From contig JAUXRY010000022.1 of assembly GCA_030679915.1 (NCBI GenBank), forward strand, positions 96,559 through 160,558: a DNA stretch of 64,000 nucleotides. Reading direction: 5' to 3'. Positions 58,122 to 64,000 of this stretch are shown here, one piece after another. The notes below the pieces were generated by a model. That model was not told the origin of the DNA and searched no databases. It saw nothing but the letters and a program-made list of their open reading frames with translations. A program made the position numbers and the translations under genes. Each line of letters opens with the position of its first letter. The stretch's first letter is position 1. The DNA is from Thiobacillus sp. GTDB lineage: Bacteria; Pseudomonadota; Gammaproteobacteria; Burkholderiales; Thiobacillaceae.

Positions 58122-59398
58122 AGCCTCCAGAGCGCGAAGCCCGCCGCGTTAACCGTGTCTGGATCGTAAGCCGACTTGACGTCGGTAAATGCGCCGCCTT
58201 TATTCAGTTTTGATGTCAATTCGGCAAACGATTTTTCCAGATACGCGCTGTGCGAAACGGCGGCAACGATGGCATCACATGCTGGCAGGTCATCCCACGG
58301 GGTGAGGCTGATGCCGTATTCATGTTCGGCTTCGCGCGATTCACCGAGCGGATCATGCACATACACATCGCAGCCAAAAGTCTGCAGTTCGCGGATGACA
58401 TCGACGACCTTGGAGTTGCGCAGGTCGGGACAGTTTTCCTTGAAGGTCAGTCCCAACACGTTGACCTTTGCACCCTTCACTTTCACACCGTTGGCGATCA
58501 TCTTCTTCACCGTTTCCTGCGCGACGTAGGCACCCATGCCGTCGTTGATGCGGCGCCCGGCAAGAATCACCTGTGGGTGGTACCCGAGCATGTCGGCCTT
58601 GTGCGTGAGGTAGTAGGGGTCAACGCCGATACAGTGGCCGCCGACCAGACCCGGGCGAAACGGCAGAAAATTCCACTTGGTGCCGGCGGCTTTCAGCACT
58701 TCGATCGTATCGATGCCGAGGCGATGGAAGATCAGCGAGAGTTCGTTCATCAGCGCAATATTGAGATCGCGCTGGGTGTTCTCGATCACCTTGGCGGCCT
58801 CGGCCACCTTGATCGAACTGGCACGGTGGACACCCGCAGTGATCACGCTGCTGTAGAGCTCAGCAACTTTATCGAGAGTAGCGGCATCGTCACCCGACAC
58901 CACTTTAACGATCTTGGTAATGGTGCGTTCCTTGTCGCCCGGGTTGACACGTTCGGGTGAATAACCGACGTGGAAATCCTGCAACCATTTCATGCCGGAC
59001 TGTTTTTCCAGAATCGGGATGCAAACCTCTTCGGTTGCGCCGGGGTAGACTGTGGATTCGTAAATGACCGTCGCACCCTTTTTCAGATACTTGCCGACGG
59101 TGGTGCTAGAACCGATCAATGGCGAGAAGTCGGGAATGTGCGCGGCGTCAACCGGCGTGGGCACCGCAACAACAATGAAGTCAGCCTTTGCCAGGTCGGC
59201 GGGATCGGTGGTCACAGTCAGCTGGGTGGCTGCCTTGAGGTCTTCCGTTGAGACTTCGCCGGTTGGATCGCGGAATTGGCGATATTGCTCTATTTTTTCA
59301 ACCGAGAGGTCGTAACCGATCGTGGTCATTTTTTTACCGAACTCAACCGCCAACGGCAAGCCCACGTAGCCCAACCCAACAACCGCAACTATGCTCAT
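58118..59398 (-). CDS. UDP-N-acetyl-hexosamine 6-dehydrogenase (WbpO/TviB-like)
   Basis: A 426-aa nucleotide-sugar dehydrogenase. NAD motif [18 protein letters not shown], the catalytic-cysteine loop [13 protein letters not shown], and [16 protein letters not shown] are complete. The WbpO/TviB group oxidises UDP-GlcNAc or UDP-GalNAc to the uronic acid. First gene of a two-gene unit with the epimerase. Confidence 0.9.
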   Translation of the reverse strand: MSIVAVVGLGYVGLPLAVEFGKKMTTIGYDLSVEKIEQYRQFRDPTGEVSTEDLKAATQLTVTTDPADLAKADFIVVAVPTPVDAAHIPDFSPLIGSSTTVGKYLKKGATVIYESTVYPGATEEVCIPILEKQSGMKWLQDFHVGYSPERVNPGDKERTITKIVKVVSGDDAATLDKVAELYSSVITAGVHRASSIKVAEAAKVIENTQRDLNIALMNELSLIFHRLGIDTIEVLKAAGTKWNFLPFRPGLVGGHCIGVDPYYLTHKADMLGYHPQVILAGRRINDGMGAYVAQETVKKMIANGVKVKGAKVNVLGLTFKENCPDLRNSKVVDVIRELQTFGCDVYVHDPLGESREAEHEYGISLTPWDDLPACDAIVAAVSHSAYLEKSFAELTSKLNKGGAFTDVKSAYDPDTVNAAGFALWRL

Positions 59399-59412
59399 GC
59401 CTGGATTCCCTT

Positions 59413-60258
59413 ATGAATAAAAAATCTTTGGTTCTGTCTGGATTGTATCGAATTTGCGGAAAGCTGCCCGGATACACCCTCCAGCCATCCCAACTCCTGG
59501 TCAGCAAGTGTCATGCCCGCTGGGCGCTGATCGCGCTTGTCCTCTGCTCGCCTGCCAGCGCCGATGTGGCCGACATGGTACTCAACATCAAACCAGGTGT
59601 GGTTGGGGTGGGTACCTACAACCCCACCGGCAGCCCGCGCGCCAATCTGCAGGGCACCGGTTTCGTCGTGTTGGATGGACGCTATGTGGTGTCGTGTGCG
59701 CACATTTTCAGCAAATTGCTGGATTCCGAAAAAAAAGAAACCTACGCTGTGTTTATTGGCCATGACCGGCAAATGGAAGTGCGGACCGCACAACTGATTG
59801 CAACCGACAAGGCACGTGATCTGGCGTTGCTCAAAATTTCTGGCAAGCCTTTGCCGGCACTCAGGTTAGGCGACTCCACCACCGCGCGCGAAGGCTGGCA
59901 GCTGTATTTCACTGGTTACCCAATCGGCTCGGTGTTGGGGCTCAACCCATCCACTCACCGCGCAGGCCTCGCCGCGATTATTCCCATCTTCACCCCGCTG
60001 CAAAATACCTCCCAGCTCAACGCACGCACCCTGAGGCAGGCGCAGGACCCCTATGAAGTATTCGAACTCGATGCCATCGCCTATCCCGGCAACAGCGGCA
60101 GCCCGGTCTGGCACCCGGACACCGGCGAGGTGCTGGGCGTGGTCAATTCAGTTTATGTGAAGGGCGCGAAGGAAGCGGCGCTGTCTGCCCCGAGCGGCAT
60201 CAGCTACGCTATTCCAGCGAAATATGTGAAACATTTACTGGAGCAGGCGCTGCCGTAA
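59413..60258 (+). CDS. Secreted trypsin-like serine protease
   Basis: A 281-aa S1-family protease domain with the triad H97 (SCAHIF), D136 (ARDLALL) and S228 (GNSGSPV). A hydrophobic segment (ARWALIALVLCSPASA) could be a signal peptide, though preceded by an unusually long 35-residue N-region. No PDZ domain follows, unlike DegP. The ATG chosen stands 14 nt from the divergent dehydrogenase start. Confidence 0.82.
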   Translation: MNKKSLVLSGLYRICGKLPGYTLQPSQLLVSKCHARWALIALVLCSPASADVADMVLNIKPGVVGVGTYNPTGSPRANLQGTGFVVLDGRYVVSCAHIFSKLLDSEKKETYAVFIGHDRQMEVRTAQLIATDKARDLALLKISGKPLPALRLGDSTTAREGWQLYFTGYPIGSVLGLNPSTHRAGLAAIIPIFTPLQNTSQLNARTLRQAQDPYEVFELDAIAYPGNSGSPVWHPDTGEVLGVVNSVYVKGAKEAALSAPSGISYAIPAKYVKHLLEQALP

Positions 60259-60262
60259 CGGC

Positions 60263-61315
60263 CTACATTCCCTCGGTCAGGCTGACACCAAAACCCAACG
60301 ATTGCTGCTTGTAGTTGTAATCGACCAACGATTCACCATAACCATTGAAATACTGGACATAGCCTTTGAGGCGCCCATACAGCGGAAAGCTCCAATTGAG
60401 TTTAAGCGCACCGCGGTTGTCCGATGACTTGAGGTTATTGCGTAACAACAGCGAATAAGCGTTACGGCCGTTTCGATAAACTGCCAGCACGTCACCATGA
60501 CCCAGGTAATCCTCGATATCCGGGTTGTCATCGTTCCTGTTTTTTTCCGGAATGCGAACCCAGGGCCGGATCATCACCGCCAGATTGTCGCGTTCAAAAC
60601 CGAATTGCGCGTAGACACGGTTCCAACTGCGCGATAAGGTTTCCCCTCGGCCGTTCGACTGGTGCGCCAGACCCAGATTGATAAAACGCCCGCGAAAGCC
60701 GGCCAATTCATAATTGGTTCGCAATACCAACATCGCTTCCGGCTCGTAGTTCGTCTCGCGAAAGGGCGAAGAGATCGTGTCGTTATAGGCCTGCCAAAAC
60801 GAGGTGATAGTGTAGCCGAACCACAGATCGAGGTTGTCGTGACCCAGCACGCCTTCCATCGCCTTGATCTTGAAGCTCAGCTGCAACTCGGTTTCGATGG
60901 AGTCGAGTCCCAGGTCGGGCTGCGTAAACGTATCCTTGAACGGGGTATTGTTGGGCGAACTGCTGTACTTGATTGGCAGAAAATAATTGGGGCGATGCGG
61001 ACGAAACAGGAAAGCACCCTGCTTGGCTTCGTCATCCAACTCCCAATGACGCGACAGCGTTGAAAGCAACTTGGTTTCCACAGGCACAGCTTGCGCCACA
61101 ACGGGTTGCGTATCGGGCGTGGCTGCAGCTTGGGGCACCGGCTCGGGCTCGGGCGGGCCCACCAGCCGGTCATAGCATGCCAGACGCTCCACATCCGCCG
61201 GAATCACACTGCACCCCTCCCAGGCAACGACCGAGGCAGCGTGCGACTGGCCCAGCAAACCGATGCAGAGCAAAATGAATGAAGCTTGGCCTAATTGATG
61301 TCGATTACGTTTCAT
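60263..61315 (-). CDS. pldA: Outer membrane phospholipase A1 (PldA)
   Basis: A 350-aa outer-membrane beta-barrel that removes misplaced phospholipids. The catalytic signature HQSNGRGETLSRSWNRVY contains His, Ser and, 12 residues on, the Asn of the E. coli triad. The first ~90 residues after the signal peptide include CSVIPADVERLACYDRLV and a Pro/Glu-rich linker before the barrel. The barrel ends in a normal C-terminal strand region. Confidence 0.93.
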   Translation of the reverse strand: MKRNRHQLGQASFILLCIGLLGQSHAASVVAWEGCSVIPADVERLACYDRLVGPPEPEPVPQAAATPDTQPVVAQAVPVETKLLSTLSRHWELDDEAKQGAFLFRPHRPNYFLPIKYSSSPNNTPFKDTFTQPDLGLDSIETELQLSFKIKAMEGVLGHDNLDLWFGYTITSFWQAYNDTISSPFRETNYEPEAMLVLRTNYELAGFRGRFINLGLAHQSNGRGETLSRSWNRVYAQFGFERDNLAVMIRPWVRIPEKNRNDDNPDIEDYLGHGDVLAVYRNGRNAYSLLLRNNLKSSDNRGALKLNWSFPLYGRLKGYVQYFNGYGESLVDYNYKQQSLGFGVSLTEGM

Positions 61316-61339
61316 ATTAAACCTGTATTCAGTCGCAGC

Positions 61340-61681
61340 TCACGCCGTGGCCCGGAGGGGCGCCATAGTATCCCAACCGAACCTGATTTTCGGGTCTGCC
61401 AAGCCGGTTGCTACCGATTGCTCGCCATATCCTACAAACACCTGACGCAGCTTGCGGCGAAACTGACGCCGACAGACCGTCCAGCTTCACCCGCCTCGGC
61501 AACAAGCTTGTATGGCCGATTGGGTATGAATCAGCAAAAACAAGGTCGGTCGTCGCCGGATCGAATGCAAATACCAGGGGTTTTTGGCGCGCGTATCGCG
61601 CCCAGCCTCAAACACGCCGCAATCGACCAGATAGCTGGAGCCGGTCACTTCACGTGTCGCACCGGGAAATATCAGTTTCAT
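61340..61681 (-). pseudogene. Decayed metallo-beta-lactamase-fold hydrolase gene
   Basis: Two fragments of a beta-CASP-type MBL hydrolase remain. The start MKLIFPGATREVTGSSYLVDCGVFEAGRD, with a small internal loss, lies right after the bioA stop (ATGA). A C-terminal piece, RKLRQVFVGYGEQSVATG... to FGWDTMAPLR, lies near 61342-61455 before a TGA. Several hundred codons in between are missing, including the HxHxDH zinc motif. The gene was presumably cotranscribed with bioA before deletion. Confidence 0.75.
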
Positions 61682-62985
61682 TTTCTAGTCTCCATTTGCG
61701 CCAAAGTTTCCAATATTGCCTGTGTCAGCGAAGTAATGTCAGCGGCCTCCATAACGTAGGGCGGCATCACGTAGACAGTATTGCCAATGGGTCGGATAAA
61801 CACACCTTGCGCCAGCGCCAGCCGGTGAAAGTGTGAAGCAAAATCCGCTGCGGTCTCGGCCACCTCAAACGCCCAAATCATGCCGCATTGGCGGAAGTGG
61901 CGGACGCGTGGGTGAGCGACCACTTCGCCCAGGATCTTCGTGAACTGGGTCGATTTATCGCGGTTTGCAGCGATAACTCCATCCGACTCGAAGATATCCA
62001 GCACTGCCAGCGCCGCCCGGCAGGCAAGCGGGTTGCCGGTGTAGGAATGCGAATGCAGAAAGCCTTTTGCCGTGGCGTCGTCGTAGAACGCTGCGTAAAT
62101 TGCGTCGGTTGTCAGCACCGCTGACAAGGGCAGATATCCTCCGGTGATGCCTTTGGACAAGCAGATGAAATCGGGCTGTATGGCGGCTTGCTCACACGCG
62201 AACATTGTGCCCGTTCGCCCAAAGCCCACTGCAATTTCATCGGCAATCAGATGCACACGGTATTGATCACATAACTCGCGAGCCCGGCTCAGATACACCG
62301 GGTGATACATCGCCATGCCCGCTGCTCCCTGAACCAACGGTTCGACGATGAAAGCGGCAGTGGTAGTGGCATGCTCAGCCAGATGGGCTTCCAGCGCGTC
62401 GGCGCAGCGCAGGGCGAAGGCCTCGGCCGATTCCCCGGCCTCAGCCAGCCGCGCATCCGGCGTGGGCACTTGTACCGAATGCCGCAGCAGCGGTTCGTAG
62501 ATACGCTTGAACAGCGGGATATCGGTCACGGATAACGCGCCGACGGTTTCGCCGTGATAGCCGTTTTTCAGGCTGATGAATTCATTTTTTTTCACCTGGC
62601 CAGCGTTGCGCCAATAGTGAGCACTCATCTTCAAAGCAATTTCGGTGGCCGAAGATCCGTCCGAACCGTAAAAGGCATGACCCAGCCCGGTCAGCTTCGC
62701 CAGCCGTTCAGACAGCTCGACCACCGGTGCATGGGTGGCGCCGGCCAGCATCACATGCTCGATTATTCCCAACTGGTCGATGATGGCTGCGTTGATGCGC
62801 GGGTTGCAGTGGCCGAACAGATTGACCCACCAGCTCGAAATCGCGTCCAGATAACGCCGTCCGTCGGTATCGATCAGCCACGGCCCCTCGCCACGGGCTA
62901 TCGCCAGTGGTGGGGTGGCTTCCAGCTGCTTCATCTGAGTACAGGGATGCCAAAGAAACTGACGAGAACGATCTTGCAATAAAGA
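61678..62985 (-). CDS. bioA: Adenosylmethionine-8-amino-7-oxononanoate aminotransferase
   Basis: PLP enzyme of biotin synthesis, 435 aa. WHPCTQMKQ near the N-terminus, YGSDGSSATEIALKMS, HLIADEIAVGFGRTGTMFACEQ, and the PLP-lysine segment ICLSKGITGGYLPLS identify BioA rather than other class III aminotransferases. The ATG of MSLLQDRSRQF was chosen over a GTG ten codons upstream. No other bio gene is present here. Confidence 0.95.
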   Translation of the reverse strand, partial: SLLQDRSRQFLWHPCTQMKQLEATPPLAIARGEGPWLIDTDGRRYLDAISSWWVNLFGHCNPRINAAIIDQLGIIEHVMLAGATHAPVVELSERLAKLTGLGHAFYGSDGSSATEIALKMSAHYWRNAGQVKKNEFISLKNGYHGETVGALSVTDIPLFKRIYEPLLRHSVQVPTPDARLAEAGESAEAFALRCADALEAHLAEHATTTAAFIVEPLVQGAAGMAMYHPVYLSRARELCDQYRVHLIADEIAVGFGRTGTMFACEQAAIQPDFICLSKGITGGYLPLSAVLTTDAIYAAFYDDATAKGFLHSHSYTGNPLACRAALAVLDIFESDGVIAANRDKSTQFTKILGEVVAHPRVRHFRQCGMIWAFEVAETAADFASHFHRLALAQGVFIRPIGNTVYVMPPYVMEAADITSLTQAILETLAQMETRK

Positions 62986-63452
62986 CATCAGGCAACCCAG
63001 AGCGAACCGAATCACGAGTTTAAGCGGCGTCGGAATCGATCACCACACCCATGCTTGAATTATTGTCCTCGCAATGGGCGGGCAAACCCAAAATCCATCC
63101 GGTATCTTCACACTTAAAAGGTGCTCACCTTCACATGCAATAACTGACGCCAATTTGCTGACAGGTCTGTTGATAACTCATCAACTATAAAATTAACCTT
63201 TCAGCCTGACAATCGGTAACTGGACATAGTATAGGCGCATAACCAATTGAATTTATTAACATTTTACAATTGAAGAATATATTACATCGGTCCAGAAAAC
63301 CCATTTTCCCATTGCTGGATCTGCCATCCTTGAATCATTTATCCAATATCTGGATACATCACTTAATCCTTCCTGCTTTTTTACTTCAAGTCACCTTACT
63401 TTTTGCCGATATCTACATGAGAAGCTTCTAATAACTGGATGAATCGCACTTC
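62986..63452. other. AT-rich intergenic region
   Basis: About 470 nt without a supported gene, clearly richer in A+T than its surroundings. It holds GTTGAT-AACTC-ATCAAC (inverted repeat near 63171-63187) and a direct repeat of CAATTGAA about 20 nt apart near 63244. It probably carries promoters for bioA and the GAF-domain gene. Confidence 0.5.
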
Positions 63453-64000
63453 ATGCTCCCCCAAGCTGTACAAGCCCCTTCCAGCGCGACGGTACAGCCA
63501 CAGACGCCTGGCCAGACCACACACATCGTGTTGTCCGCTGCGCAGCTCTTGCAGCTGCAGGCCGAGCTATTGGGGCGCAAGCGATTTGGCGAAGCCGCCA
63601 CCGCACTGGCCCAGCAACTGGCCAGCAGCCTGAAGTGTGATCGCGTCAGCATCGGCTGGCGAGAGCGCAACGGCATGACCGTCATTGCCGCCTCCTACGT
63701 GGCCGAAGTGCATGCGCGGCAGGAAACCGCCCGACTGGTTGCCGCCGCCATGGACGAAGCCGCCGAACAGGGCATCAGCCTGATTCACCCCGAACCCGAC
63801 ACCGCCCGCCCGCACATTGTGCTGGCGCACGACGAACTGGCGCGGCGTCAGGGCTATGCCCTGTGCACCGTCCCGCTGGCGCATGACGGTGCCATCGTCG
63901 GCGCCCTGACCCTGGAAAGCCGCAGCCGCGCCTTCTCCCCCGACGAGGCCGCCCACATTGAACGCGTGGCCACCCTGCTGGTGCCCGCGCTCGCCCTCAA
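63453..64000 (+). CDS. GAF-domain protein, cut by the window end
   Basis: An open frame of 182 codons without stop at the right edge, starting MLPQAVQAPSSATVQPQ. Residues 45-180 form a GAF domain (RFGEAATALAQQLASSLKCDRVSIGWRERNGMTVIAAS...VPLAHDGAIVGALTLESRSRAFSPDEAAHIERVATLLVPALAL). In related bacteria such a GAF domain is sometimes fused to an HlyD-type efflux adaptor; the rest is not visible. GGATGAA upstream may be the ribosome binding site. Confidence 0.75.
   Translation, partial: MLPQAVQAPSSATVQPQTPGQTTHIVLSAAQLLQLQAELLGRKRFGEAATALAQQLASSLKCDRVSIGWRERNGMTVIAASYVAEVHARQETARLVAAAMDEAAEQGISLIHPEPDTARPHIVLAHDELARRQGYALCTVPLAHDGAIVGALTLESRSRAFSPDEAAHIERVATLLVPALAL

Noticed and set aside
61295..61836. 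154- and 142-codon rightward frames behind pldA
   Set aside because: They run antisense through the MBL pseudogene and the bioA end; no ribosome binding site or recognisable motif.

Overview
The window looks like chromosomal DNA of a betaproteobacterium, probably an autotrophic sulfur- or iron-oxidising Nitrosomonadales type such as Thiobacillaceae. This is inferred from the gene order rnpB-mraZ-dcw-lpxC, the rsmI/yraN/diaA/dolP block, the c-type cytochromes, and protein wording typical of that group; no rRNA gene is present to settle it. Most of the window is well-packed housekeeping DNA. The left 10 kb is an accessory island.

Layout. 1-10.3 kb: a type I restriction-modification operon read leftward (hsdM, hsdS, a DUF3644 gene, an AlbA_2/ATPase-type regulator, a RhuM-family gene, hsdR). 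It carries scars: a relic of the hsdR 5' end upstream of the AlbA_2 gene, a frameshift in the DUF3644 gene, and a REP-type palindrome inserted in frame in hsdM. 10.9-14.5 kb: a rightward operon for a membrane cytochrome b561, an SHP-type oxygen-binding cytochrome c, a diheme cytochrome c and a QseBC-like two-component system, with a likely response-regulator site in front. 14.7-18.7 kb: a leftward periplasmic copper-handling operon (DUF2946-like protein, His-rich protein, TolC-family lipoprotein, Tat-exported multicopper oxidase, CusF-like protein). 18.8-22.8 kb: two small conserved genes, secA and divergent dciA. 22.8-28.1 kb: mixed genes, including an MscS channel broken by a 7-bp tandem duplication, a VTT-domain protein, a rhodanese and a diguanylate cyclase.

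28.1-46.9 kb: the complete division and cell-wall cluster, read leftward (mraZ rsmH ftsL ftsI murE murF mraY murD ftsW murG murC murB ddl ftsQ ftsA ftsZ lpxC). Nearly every junction overlaps by 1-14 nt. A sigma70-type promoter and an array of TGGG boxes at 10-bp spacing (MraZ operator) precede it, and rnpB lies just upstream. Between mraY and murD sits an unusual 53-codon ORF whose last 21 codons duplicate the last transmembrane helix of MraY. It overlaps both neighbours by ATGA junctions and differs from mraY only at silent sites. This is the most interesting object in the window.

47.6-56.9 kb: a small membrane protein gene, pyrC, rsmI, then yraN-diaA-dolP, ubiD, the dacB operon with two tiny coupled genes, and an HDOD-GAF signalling protein. 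57-64 kb: a nucleotide-sugar pair (WbpP/TviC-like epimerase and WbpO/TviB-like dehydrogenase), a secreted trypsin-like protease, outer-membrane phospholipase A, a decayed metallo-beta-lactamase-fold gene, bioA, and the start of a GAF-domain gene cut by the window end. I saw no tRNA, rRNA, CRISPR array, transposase or prophage.
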